This document shows, piece after piece, positions 16,336 through 24,796 of a stretch of DNA of 64,000 nucleotides; the first letter of the stretch is position 1, and every line of letters begins with the position of its first letter. The notes under the pieces are model-generated. The model did no database searches and was not told the DNA's origin. It was given only the letters and a program-made list of their open reading frames with translations. Origin of the DNA: Hyphomicrobiales bacterium (GTDB taxonomy: Bacteria > Pseudomonadota > Alphaproteobacteria > MED-G09); the NCBI GenBank assembly GCA_028339975.1, contig JAOLDG010000007.1, forward strand, positions 1 through 64,000, written 5' to 3'. A program made the translations under genes and the position numbers.

Positions 16336-18384
16336 TTACTCATTGCCAGGCATTAAGTCGAATGAAAAAATAATTCTATCTGTATCTGTTGTGAAGGGGA
16401 TAGTCCTATGATGCAAGGATGAGGGAAAAAAGACTATATCTCCAGCATTTGGCTGATACGTTAATTTGGGAGAGTCTGTGTTAGAGTAATTTTCTCCATT
16501 CATACTAAACTCTATTGCGCCTTCATCTTTTTCAAGGGGCGGGACAACTTTCAAATAAATAACTCCACTCAACCACCCTGATGTGTGGATATGAGGGTTC
16601 TGATAACCTTGTTGTTTTAAAATTACATGCCACCCAAATAAATTTTTTTCTAAAGGCCAATTTTGTATAAAGGAGCAAGGTTCTTTTTTAAATTTTGTAT
16701 AATACAAGTCTAGCTCATTGATAATGATTGACTTTAGTTGTTTGATTTTTTTTGAATGACTTGCAAATAAATTTATATTATTTGGTGTTTGGAACCCTTT
16801 GCGGGTAGATTTTTTTGAAGGCTCCCAAATGCTTTCCATTTTAAGTAAGTCTGTAATTATATCATTTATAAATAAAGTAGAATTTTTAATATGAGAAGAT
16901 ATATTGCTGTAGTATATTAAGTCCATAGGGTTGTTGCAAAAATTATTAGCAGTAGGTTTTTTTTCTAAGCTCGAAAGAAAGGCAGAGAACGCAGCAATTT
17001 CTATATTCTTGCTATCCGATTTAAACAGCGCCTTAATTCTTTTATAAATTTCTTCAATTTGTCCTAAAGCATACAAAGTGACTAGGCTTCTTTGGCTTGA
17101 TATTTTTGTATCGCAAAGATCAGAATCCTTTAATGCTAATTCATATTCACCTTTCTCGTATAATAACTTCCATCTATTTACAAGCGCTGACTTAGATTTA
17201 GGTTCTAACTTTATTGCTGTATTATAGCTTTCTTCAGCTTCTTCTAATCGATCCATTTCTTGAAGAGCAATACCTAGATTAGTATATGCGTCAAAATAGG
17301 AAGAATTTAATATTATAGCTTTACGATAGCTTTCCTCTGCTTCTTTTAATCTTCCAAGCTCTTTTTGAGTATTACCTAAATTATAATGAAATTCAGCAAT
17401 CTTAGGATTTAATATTATAGCCTGACAATAGCTTTCTTCCGCCTCTTTCAATTTCCCCAGTTCTTGCAAAGCAATTCCTAAGTTATTATGAGCCTCTGGA
17501 TAGTAAGGATTCAAGATTATTGCTTGTCGAGAACTTACTTGTGAATCTTCGTTTTTTCCAAGCTTGCTCAATACTACACTTCGGTTATTAAAGGCCTCAA
17601 TATAATCAGGCTTAAAGGAAATCGCTTGAGAGTAGCTCGCCTCAGCCTCTTTCAGTTTACCATTTTTTTGGTTTATGACGCCCAGGTTAAAATGAGCCTT
17701 GGAATAATCGTGCTTTAAAGCTATTGAATTAAAGTAGCTCGCCTCAGCCTCTTTAAATTTGTTAAGCCTCTGGAAGACAACACCTAAGTTGAAGTGTGTC
17801 TGGTGTTTCTTGGGTTCTAACTTAACTGCGTTTTGGCTAGAATTTAATGCATCAGATAGCCTGTTTGTTTGTTCAAAAATTAAACCTAATACTGTCCAGC
17901 TAAATTCATGATTTGGGAATTTTTGAGTAATTGATAAAGCTAATATTTCAGCTTTGACATAATCAGCTTTCACGCAATATTCTTTAAGACTATTTATTTG
18001 CGATTGGGGTGGATGTTTTTGATTTTTAGACTCTAGGAGTTGTTGGTTAAGCATATCAATTTTCTTTTCAGACAACCCATTATTTTTTCCATCCAAAATA
18101 GCTCCTTTAGCTGTATCAAAATCATTCTCTTTGATAAGCAAATCAATGTAACTGAGCCAAAATTGGTCTACTTTTGAATTTGCCTGTAAGGCGAGTCTAA
18201 GTAGAGGTAAGGCTTCTTTACAGTTATTACTAGCAATCATTAAAAGCCCTAAGTTATGGTTGCCATCAGGGTGCATTGGCTGGGTTATTAATATAGCTCG
18301 ATAAAGCCTTTCAGCCTCTTCAAGGTTCCCTCCTTTATGAGCAATAACTCCTTGCTGTAGCAATTGATTAACAGAAAGTTTCAT
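16336..18384 (-). CDS. Double-module TPR-repeat 2OG-Fe(II) oxygenase-like protein
   Basis: At 682 residues this is the longest TPR-oxygenase here. Residues 1-120 carry the module type of 6781 and 9687 (MKLSVNQLLQQGVIAHKGG). Residues 125-200 carry the type of 11372 and 14531 (EILALSITQKFPNHEFSW). More TPR units reach residue 400. The oxygenase domain keeps NPHIHTSGWLSGVIYL near 600, EGAIEFS, GDIVFFPSSLHHRTIPF near 655 and DRIIFSFDL, and is closest to that of 9687. It is the only TPR gene of the cluster on the minus strand, and it diverges from uup. Confidence 0.84.
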   Translation of the reverse strand: MKLSVNQLLQQGVIAHKGGNLEEAERLYRAILITQPMHPDGNHNLGLLMIASNNCKEALPLLRLALQANSKVDQFWLSYIDLLIKENDFDTAKGAILDGKNNGLSEKKIDMLNQQLLESKNQKHPPQSQINSLKEYCVKADYVKAEILALSITQKFPNHEFSWTVLGLIFEQTNRLSDALNSSQNAVKLEPKKHQTHFNLGVVFQRLNKFKEAEASYFNSIALKHDYSKAHFNLGVINQKNGKLKEAEASYSQAISFKPDYIEAFNNRSVVLSKLGKNEDSQVSSRQAIILNPYYPEAHNNLGIALQELGKLKEAEESYCQAIILNPKIAEFHYNLGNTQKELGRLKEAEESYRKAIILNSSYFDAYTNLGIALQEMDRLEEAEESYNTAIKLEPKSKSALVNRWKLLYEKGEYELALKDSDLCDTKISSQRSLVTLYALGQIEEIYKRIKALFKSDSKNIEIAAFSAFLSSLEKKPTANNFCNNPMDLIYYSNISSHIKNSTLFINDIITDLLKMESIWEPSKKSTRKGFQTPNNINLFASHSKKIKQLKSIIINELDLYYTKFKKEPCSFIQNWPLEKNLFGWHVILKQQGYQNPHIHTSGWLSGVIYLKVVPPLEKDEGAIEFSMNGENYSNTDSPKLTYQPNAGDIVFFPSSLHHRTIPFTTDTDRIIFSFDLMPGNE

Positions 18385-18542
18385 TGAATAATAACACCTA
18401 TTAAATTATATATATAATATTTACCTATTCCATAAGAAACAATATTTAACTTAATAATTATGTATAAAATTTTTTGAAACACAATTAAAAAGTATCTGAT
18501 GAGTATTTTAATTTTTCACTTAATATTATTTACGGACTACAG

Positions 18543-20453
18543 ATGGCATTAATACGGTTAGATAATATTTCTATTAATTTTGGTACACAAATTATTCTTG
18601 AAGACGTTAATCTCTCCATCAAAAGGGGTCAGAAGTTAGGCCTCTTAGGACGAAATGGAACTGGTAAATCCACACTAATAAAGCTGATTGCTAATGATAT
18701 AAAGCCTGATGGCGGCGTACGATGGTTAAGGTCTGGAACAAAGGTTTCTTGGCTTGAACAAGTCTTACCTTTAGGGGGTGACCTTACTGTCTATGATATG
18801 GTTGCTGGCGGGCTAGAAAGGACTGGTGAACTTTTAAAGCAGTATCATCACCTCATTGCTGAATATAATAGTGAAAATATGAAAAAATTAGAAGTTGTTC
18901 AGGATCAAATAGAAGCAATGGATGGTTGGGTTATTGGTCAAAAAATTGATACTGTAATCACGCAGCTTCAATTACCTGCCGATCAATTAATGTCATCTCT
19001 ATCTGGTGGTTGGAAAAAAAGAGTAGCATTGGCAAGAGCTCTGGTAGTTGAACCCGACCTTTTGTTGCTTGACGAACCAACTAACCATCTTGATATACCA
19101 ACTATAGAATGGCTTGAAAAGTGGCTGCAGGATTACAATGGCGCTATTCTTTTAGTTACCCATGATAGGTCATTTTTACAAAATGTTGCCAATAATATAG
19201 CCGAGCTTGATAGAGGGGCTCTATATCAGTTTGACGGGTCCTTTGAAAAATTTCTTACATTTCGCGAGCAACAGCTTGCAGCAGAGGAAACGGCGAATAA
19301 ATTATTTGATAAGAAGCTTGCAGAAGAGGAGGTTTGGATTCGACAAGGTATTAAAGCTAGGCGTACTCGAAATGAAGGACGCGTGAGAGCCCTTGAATCC
19401 CTTAGAAATGAAAGGAGTGAGAGACGAGAGAAGACTGGAAATGCAACTTTTGAGGTACAGTCAGCTTCTAATTCAGGAAAGATTGTTGCAGAGCTTACAG
19501 ACGTTTCGCAAAGTTTTGATAATAATATTATTATAGATAATTTTTCAACGACTATTGCAAGAGGTGACAGAATTGGACTGGTAGGGCCAAATGGAGCCGG
19601 TAAATCAACACTTTTAAAAATAATTCTTGGTGAGCTTGAGCCTTCAAAGGGCTCAGTTAGACTTGGTACAAAATTAGAGATATCATATTTTGATCAACTA
19701 AGAATGGAGCTAGATCTTGAGAAGAATTTAATTGATAACATCTGTGATGGTCAAGAATATATTGAGGTTAATGGTAAAAGTAAGCATGCTATTACATACC
19801 TTGGGGAATTTCTCTTCACACCAGATCGAGTTCGTACTCCAGCTAAAGCACTTTCAGGGGGAGAGCAAAATCGAGCTATACTTGCTAAGGTTTTTAGTAA
19901 GCCTGCTAATGTATTGGTCCTTGATGAGCCAACAAATGATCTGGATATAGAGACATTAGAATTACTAGAAGAGCTTTTAATAAAATTTAACGGAACTGTG
20001 TTACTTGTCAGTCATGATCGTAAATTTATGGATAATGTTGTTACAAGTACAATGATTTTTTCTGAATCTGGTAAAATATTGGAGAATGTAGGAGGCTATA
20101 GTGATTGGGTAAGGAGAGAGGGGCTACTAGTTAAATCAGAAAAGATTTTAAACAAAGAAAGAGAAAATTTAGATGTTAGAAAATCTAGAGACACTGAAAC
20201 TAATTCTTCAGTGACCATTGAATCAAAAAAAAATAAAATATCCTATAAAAGTCAGCGTGAACTTCAAAATTTACCAAAATCTATTGAAAAGTTAGAGGTC
20301 AAAAAAAGTAGTCTGGAGATACTAATTTCAGCACCAGATTTTTATAATAATGAAAATTTAATTATTCAGAAAACACTTAAGGATTTAGGAGTTTTACAAG
20401 CTAAATTAGATACTCTATATCAAAGGTGGGAAGAGTTAGAAAGTTTGAAATAA
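18543..20453 (+). CDS. uup: ABC-F ATPase Uup
   Basis: Two ABC domains lie in one 636-residue chain with no membrane segment, the ABC-F plan. Walker A motifs are GRNGTGKST (about 36-44) and GPNGAGKST (about 349-357), signatures LSGGWKKR and LSGGEQNR, and Walker B boxes LLLLDEPTNHLD and LVLDEPTNDLD. The linker contains EEVWIRQGIKARRTRNEGR, the typical Uup segment, and the C-terminus is a Lys/Glu-rich coiled coil as in E. coli Uup. The protein acts on ribosomes or branched DNA in the cytoplasm. It is divergent from the TPR gene and marks the return to a core-type region. Confidence 0.94.
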   Translation: MALIRLDNISINFGTQIILEDVNLSIKRGQKLGLLGRNGTGKSTLIKLIANDIKPDGGVRWLRSGTKVSWLEQVLPLGGDLTVYDMVAGGLERTGELLKQYHHLIAEYNSENMKKLEVVQDQIEAMDGWVIGQKIDTVITQLQLPADQLMSSLSGGWKKRVALARALVVEPDLLLLDEPTNHLDIPTIEWLEKWLQDYNGAILLVTHDRSFLQNVANNIAELDRGALYQFDGSFEKFLTFREQQLAAEETANKLFDKKLAEEEVWIRQGIKARRTRNEGRVRALESLRNERSERREKTGNATFEVQSASNSGKIVAELTDVSQSFDNNIIIDNFSTTIARGDRIGLVGPNGAGKSTLLKIILGELEPSKGSVRLGTKLEISYFDQLRMELDLEKNLIDNICDGQEYIEVNGKSKHAITYLGEFLFTPDRVRTPAKALSGGEQNRAILAKVFSKPANVLVLDEPTNDLDIETLELLEELLIKFNGTVLLVSHDRKFMDNVVTSTMIFSESGKILENVGGYSDWVRREGLLVKSEKILNKERENLDVRKSRDTETNSSVTIESKKNKISYKSQRELQNLPKSIEKLEVKKSSLEILISAPDFYNNENLIIQKTLKDLGVLQAKLDTLYQRWEELESLK

Positions 20454-20486
20454 GAGGTCAAACTTATCATTCAAATCCACCTTAGT

Positions 20487-20660
20487 TTAAATGAATACCC
20501 TCAATATAACCAAAGCACTGAGAATACCCGTAGTTAATTCCTTTTCATTTTTACCAAAATGATTGCGAACCCTCATCTTTAATTCTCCATGTAATGGAAG
20601 GGGAATAGTTATAATTTTATCTAAGCCAGATTCTATAATCAAAATGTCTGAATTCTCCAT
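20487..20660 (-). CDS. Possible small protein, 57 residues
   Basis: A minus-strand frame begins MENSDILIIESGLDKI, continues PLPLHGELKMRVRNHFGKNE and ends ALVILRVFI. Its composition is that of a real, partly basic protein rather than random AT-rich DNA, and it fills the gap between uup and the MDR gene. No good ribosome site precedes the ATG and I do not recognise the family, so it is tentative. Confidence 0.4.
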   Translation of the reverse strand: MENSDILIIESGLDKIITIPLPLHGELKMRVRNHFGKNEKELTTGILSALVILRVFI

Positions 20661-20726
20661 TTGTTTATTCTTTATAAAGATATAATATTATTAGAAATAG
20701 ATTATAAAATAATAAAGGAGAGTAAT

Positions 20727-21668
20727 ATGAAAGCAGTTGGAATTATGAAGTATGGTGGACCTGAGGTTTTAGAGCTTATTGATGTGCCGGAAGTCTATGC
20801 TGGTAAAGACGAGGTTAGAATTCAAAATTATGCCTCTGCTGTTAACCCAACAGATATTGTTGCAAGAAGTGGGATGATTGCTGAATTTCAAAAAGACTTT
20901 CCTTTCCCTTATGTTCCTGGAATGGATTTTGCTGGTATTATTGATCAAGTAGGCGAAGATGTCTCTACTGGTCTGAAAGTTGGTGATAGAGTTATGGGTA
21001 TGGCTATTCCAAAAGGTGATTACGGGGCTTATCGTGAACAAATAGTGCTTAATCAGCAAGCTGTTGTGAGGGCACCAAAAAATACATCCCATATAGAGGC
21101 TTGCACTCTCCCAATGAACAGCTTAACAGCCCGACTATCACTTGATTTATTATGTTTAAAGCCTGGTCAGGTAATTGCTGTTACTGGTGGTCCTGGAGCA
21201 TATGGTGGTTACGTAATTCAACTTGCCAAAGCAGATGGTCTTATTGTTATTGCTGATTCAACTAAGAATGATGAGGTTCTTCTTAAAGGGCTAGGTGTAG
21301 ATATTATTATTTCTCGAGAAGAGGATTTTGCTAAGCAAATAAGAGCACACTTTCCTGATGGAGTAGATGGTTTAGCAGATGGCGCATTATTAAATGAATT
21401 AGCAGTTGATGCAGTAAAAAATGGAGGTTCGTTTACCTCTATAAGGGGATTTAAAGGTTCCCCTCAACGCGACATAAATTTTTCTGCTACTTGGGTAACC
21501 GAATATGACTGCGATTATGAAAAATTAGATAATATTCGCCAACAGGTTGAGGATAATAAGGTATTCCTCAGAGTTGCTGATTATGTTCATCCAGAGAATA
21601 CCTCAGAGGCCCATAAAAGACTCGAGGGTGGAGGAACAAGGGGTCGTATGGTTATAAAATGGAGATAA
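20727..21668 (+). CDS. MDR-superfamily NADP-dependent oxidoreductase
   Basis: The start is taken at the ATG at 20727 behind AAAGGAG; a TTG/ATG extension back to 20661 lacks a ribosome site. The 313-residue product begins MKAVGIMKYGGPEVLEL and contains NPTDIVARSG, VPGMDFAGII and VTGGPGAYGGYVIQLA, the cofactor-binding glycine motif. The zinc-binding residues of classical alcohol dehydrogenases are absent, so it belongs with quinone-oxidoreductase-like MDR enzymes. The GST gene follows after four bases, so the two form an operon with the SDR behind it. The substrate is unknown. Confidence 0.85.
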   Translation: MKAVGIMKYGGPEVLELIDVPEVYAGKDEVRIQNYASAVNPTDIVARSGMIAEFQKDFPFPYVPGMDFAGIIDQVGEDVSTGLKVGDRVMGMAIPKGDYGAYREQIVLNQQAVVRAPKNTSHIEACTLPMNSLTARLSLDLLCLKPGQVIAVTGGPGAYGGYVIQLAKADGLIVIADSTKNDEVLLKGLGVDIIISREEDFAKQIRAHFPDGVDGLADGALLNELAVDAVKNGGSFTSIRGFKGSPQRDINFSATWVTEYDCDYEKLDNIRQQVEDNKVFLRVADYVHPENTSEAHKRLEGGGTRGRMVIKWR

Positions 21669-21672
21669 GAAA

Positions 21673-22299
21673 ATGATAAAAGTGCATCACTTAAATAATT
21701 CAAGATCCCAAAGGGTATTATGGTTATTGGAAGAATTAGAAGTACCATATGAGATTATTAGCTATAAAAGAGATTTAGAAACCAATCTAGCGCCTGAAAT
21801 CCTGAAAGAAGTTCACCCTCTTGGTAAATCACCGGTAATCACTGATAATGGAAATGTCATAATAGAATCTGCCGCCATCACGACCTATATTATTGATCAA
21901 TACGGACCAACAGATTTTGGTCCAAATTCTAACGACCATGACTATTATAAGTATTTAGAATTGATGCATTATGCAGAGGGATCTGCAATGCTGCCTCTCT
22001 TACTTCTTCTTTATTCAAGTTCTTTGGGAGAAAATGCTGAACCTTTAATGGATAGAATTTCTTCAGAAATACATTTGCATATAGGCTATCTATCAAAATG
22101 CCTGGGAGATGATGAGTTCTTCTTTAGAAATAAATTTTCAGGTCTAGATACAATGCTTTCTTTTGTTTTAGAAGCTTCAAAAATATCTGATTCATTAAAA
22201 AACTATCCAAACCTTGTTCATGCCCTTGACCGATATCAATCTAGACCAGCATATAAGAAAGCGTTAGATAAAGGCGGGGAATATATACTAGGTTCATAA
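21673..22299 (+). CDS. Glutathione S-transferase
   Basis: The 208-residue protein has the thioredoxin-like N-terminal domain (VHHLNNSRSQRVLWLLEELE, GKSPVITDNGNVIIESAAI), in which PV and ES bind the glutathione backbone, and a helical C-terminal domain. Ser8-Ser12 region residues could activate the thiol. The reaction would be conjugation or reductive opening using glutathione. It sits in an operon with an MDR reductase and an SDR-like gene, consistent with handling of electrophilic intermediates. A second, distinct GST is at 59623. Confidence 0.88.
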   Translation: MIKVHHLNNSRSQRVLWLLEELEVPYEIISYKRDLETNLAPEILKEVHPLGKSPVITDNGNVIIESAAITTYIIDQYGPTDFGPNSNDHDYYKYLELMHYAEGSAMLPLLLLLYSSSLGENAEPLMDRISSEIHLHIGYLSKCLGDDEFFFRNKFSGLDTMLSFVLEASKISDSLKNYPNLVHALDRYQSRPAYKKALDKGGEYILGS

Positions 22300-22330
22300 A
22301 TTTGATTATTAGAAATTTAGGGAGATTAAT

Positions 22331-23113
22331 TTGAAACCAATATGTTTAGTTATAGGAGCTGGTGCTGGGATAGGAGGGACTGTAGCAGCTAAATTTTCTA
22401 GCGAAGGATATCATTCATATCTATGCAGAAGGACGAACCAAAAAGGGCTCGAAAGATTGATAAGTAATATTGAAAATAAAGGTGGGTCTGCATCAGGATC
22501 GCTTATCAATGTAATTGAAGAAAATTCTTTAGAGCAATTAATTGATGATATAGAAAAAAATTTAGGGCCTATAGAGGTTATTGTCTATAATCTAGGTGCT
22601 CAAACTGGAATGAAGTCATTAAATCAAACTTCCCATAAAGAGTTTGAATGGGGTTGGAAAATAGCAAGTTTAGGTCTTTTTCGAGTAGCAAAAGTTTTAT
22701 TTCCACTAATGGAAAAAAGAGAAAAAGGAACTCTTTTAGTTACTTCGGCAACCGCGGCTATGAGAGGAAATGCCAATCAACACTCTCATTCATCAGCTAT
22801 GGGCGCAAGAAAGATGCTTTGTCAGACATTAAATGCTGAATTTTCTTCTAAGGGTATCCATACAGCACATATTATAATCGATGGGGCCGTTGATGCCCCA
22901 GATACTCTTGGTAAAATTCTTGGTCCAGAGTTATTTCAAAAACTAAGAGAATCTAAAGGAATGGAAATGGATGGGTTACTGCTTCCTGAAAAAATTGCTG
23001 AAACGTATTATCACTTATCACAGCAGCATAGATCAGCTTGGACACACGAAATAGATTTACGTGCTTATTCTGACCCAGCATGGTGGAATAGTGTTACTAT
23101 GTTAGAGGATTAA
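22331..23113 (+). CDS. SDR-family protein with altered catalytic site
   Basis: The start is a TTG behind GGGAGATTAAT. LVIGAGAGIGGTVA supplies the Rossmann cofactor motif and VIVYNLGAQ stands for the usual NNAG. Where active SDRs have YxxxK, this protein reads HSSAMGARKMLCQTL: aligned on the downstream helix, His replaces Tyr and Met replaces Lys. The preceding TSATAAMRG retains the Ser. Such divergent SDRs are known as uncharacterised oxidoreductases and may act without classical proton transfer or serve as binding proteins. It ends an operon with GST and MDR genes. Confidence 0.78.
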   Translation: MKPICLVIGAGAGIGGTVAAKFSSEGYHSYLCRRTNQKGLERLISNIENKGGSASGSLINVIEENSLEQLIDDIEKNLGPIEVIVYNLGAQTGMKSLNQTSHKEFEWGWKIASLGLFRVAKVLFPLMEKREKGTLLVTSATAAMRGNANQHSHSSAMGARKMLCQTLNAEFSSKGIHTAHIIIDGAVDAPDTLGKILGPELFQKLRESKGMEMDGLLLPEKIAETYYHLSQQHRSAWTHEIDLRAYSDPAWWNSVTMLED

Positions 23114-23133
23114 ATTTTAATTTATTGCTTGAA

Positions 23134-23619
23134 TTATCTATTATGTTTTTGCCAATCTTCAAGAGGTTGTTCTGTAAAAACTGGTTTTTTACCTTTTAAT
23201 AAAGCAATAGTGCCTGTTACCATATTCCCTAAAGCAGTTTCTAAAGCTATACCGACTTCATTTTCATCTACACGATGATCGGATTTCATTTCTCCGGCCC
23301 ATCGTATTTTACAATTATTTTTATCTATAGGTGTAACTGAAGCAACAACAGTATAATCCTCCATACCAACAGGTTTTCCAGCCGTAAGTTTATAGGAAAA
23401 CATTCGTTTTTTATTATCAAATGCTATGAGCTGGTGTTGAACATATCCCTGTGTGATTAGATTTATATCTCTTATCGCTCCAACACCCTCACCTTTGACG
23501 CTAATAGTGCTTTTATCACCACCAGGTACCCAACTTAGAACTCTATCAAAATGTTTCATCTCTTCCCAGATAGTTTCTGCAGGAAGATCAACTTCACGTT
23601 CAACATTAATACTAATCAT
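23134..23619 (-). CDS. SRPBCC (START-like) family protein
   Basis: The 161-residue protein opens ISINVEREVDLPAETIWEEM and contains LSWVPGG, a Gly-rich strand VKGEGVGAIRDI and a long C-terminal helix with LGNMVTGTIALLKG. This is the helix-grip fold of polyketide cyclase/Bet v1-like proteins, which hold hydrophobic ligands. It is the last gene of a minus-strand group running from 26943. No catalytic residue can be pinned down; ligand binding or cyclisation is possible. Confidence 0.8.
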   Translation of the reverse strand: MISINVEREVDLPAETIWEEMKHFDRVLSWVPGGDKSTISVKGEGVGAIRDINLITQGYVQHQLIAFDNKKRMFSYKLTAGKPVGMEDYTVVASVTPIDKNNCKIRWAGEMKSDHRVDENEVGIALETALGNMVTGTIALLKGKKPVFTEQPLEDWQKHNR

Positions 23620-23660
23620 CTTTATGCCTTTTGGTTAATATATTAATACCAAAGCCTAGA

Positions 23661-24272
23661 TTATTTCTTTGGTTCGGATTCCTCTTGATAATGGTAATAG
23701 CCCTCTGATGGAATCATAACATGTGCATAATCTGTACCAGGAAACATTACGTATGGAGCGCCAGTGGTAAAATCAGTACTATAATTATTTAATGCTGATG
23801 GATCTTTTGGCATTAACATTAAATGGGGACCAGACTCTATCCATTCGCCAGGAGTTGAATCTTTTTTATTTAAAACCATTGGCACAAGGTTATCTTCACC
23901 TACGTCACCATGTAGCATCCACATCCAACCATCCTTTTCTAGCTTTGGTTTTGTTCCGTTTGAGTAAGCCATCATCCATTTCATGGCTTGAGCATCATGG
24001 CATGTTGGCATAGCTTCATGATAATCCTTCCAGCCATTTTCTGGAAAAGGTCTCGGATTTCCTGATTGGCAGGTCCATCCGTTTGATCCTTTTTTGATTA
24101 CCTTTCCGTTACCTCCTAAAATTGAAGCATATTTACCGATAAAAGAGGGGGCAGCAGAAGAATAAGCTTTTATTTGCCAGTCATCTGATGAGTGGTCATA
24201 ATTTTCTGCTAGAGCAGGTACATAAGCAAGAAAGATAATAAAAATTAATTTTGCTAGAATAATTTTTTTCAT
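23661..24272 (-). CDS. Exported protein of unknown function
   Basis: A clear signal peptide (MKKIILAKLIFIIFLAYVPALA) is followed by about 180 residues rich in Trp, Gly, Met and Pro, with WTCQSGNP, AMPTCHDAQAMKW, WMWMLHGDVGEDN and GPHLMLMPKD. Two cysteines could form a disulfide, so a periplasmic location is likely. I have no secure family for it. Its place between SRPBCC and SnoaL-like genes suggests a role in the same, unknown pathway. Confidence 0.75.
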   Translation of the reverse strand: MKKIILAKLIFIIFLAYVPALAENYDHSSDDWQIKAYSSAAPSFIGKYASILGGNGKVIKKGSNGWTCQSGNPRPFPENGWKDYHEAMPTCHDAQAMKWMMAYSNGTKPKLEKDGWMWMLHGDVGEDNLVPMVLNKKDSTPGEWIESGPHLMLMPKDPSALNNYSTDFTTGAPYVMFPGTDYAHVMIPSEGYYHYQEESEPKK

Positions 24273-24291
24273 AATTTAATCCTTTGATAAT

Positions 24292-24708
24292 TTATTGTTG
24301 ACGTATTCCTCTTGAAACTAATCTATGTCTTGATATCTTCCAGTCTCCATCAATTCTTTTCATATCAGTTTCGTAAGTAGCCCAAAGTGTAAGAATTTCT
24401 CCTTCTGGGTCTTTTAAATAATGAAGGGCTTGAACATCAGTTCTGCAATGAGCATCATCACCAGTAATAGTTGCAAATTGAGGACTTAACATATGTTGAG
24501 TTGGTCCATAAGCATTTAAAGCTTCTTTAACGAATACGACCCAATTATCTCTTCCATGAATTGCAGAATCACCAAAATCTAATATTTCTACATTTTCCAT
24601 AAAACATGATGAATATAAATCAAAATCTCTTTCATCAACACCTGCTGCATACTTTAACATTACATCTTGAAGTGCAATCCTATCCGCTAAATATTGTTCA
24701 TTACTCAT
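24292..24708 (-). CDS. SnoaL-like (NTF2-fold) protein
   Basis: I start it at the ATG at 24708 (MSNEQYLADRIALQD), eight bases after AAAGGG; a GTG three codons upstream overlaps that site. The 138-residue product has DVMLKYAAGVDERDFDLYSSCF, then HGRDNWVVFVKE, HMLSPQFATI and a C-terminal GDWKISRHRL, the standard SnoaL_4 layout of alpha plus beta cone fold. Members include cyclases, dehydratases and dioxygenase beta-subunit relatives. Close neighbours are an APH kinase and an exported protein. The protein encoded at 47752 has the same layout. Confidence 0.85.
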   Translation of the reverse strand: MSNEQYLADRIALQDVMLKYAAGVDERDFDLYSSCFMENVEILDFGDSAIHGRDNWVVFVKEALNAYGPTQHMLSPQFATITGDDAHCRTDVQALHYLKDPEGEILTLWATYETDMKRIDGDWKISRHRLVSRGIRQQ

Positions 24709-24796
24709 TTTCCACACCCTTTATTAAATTAATAATTTATAATTTATTTAAACATAATTTTTATTCAAGAAATATTTAAATAATAATTAATTATTA

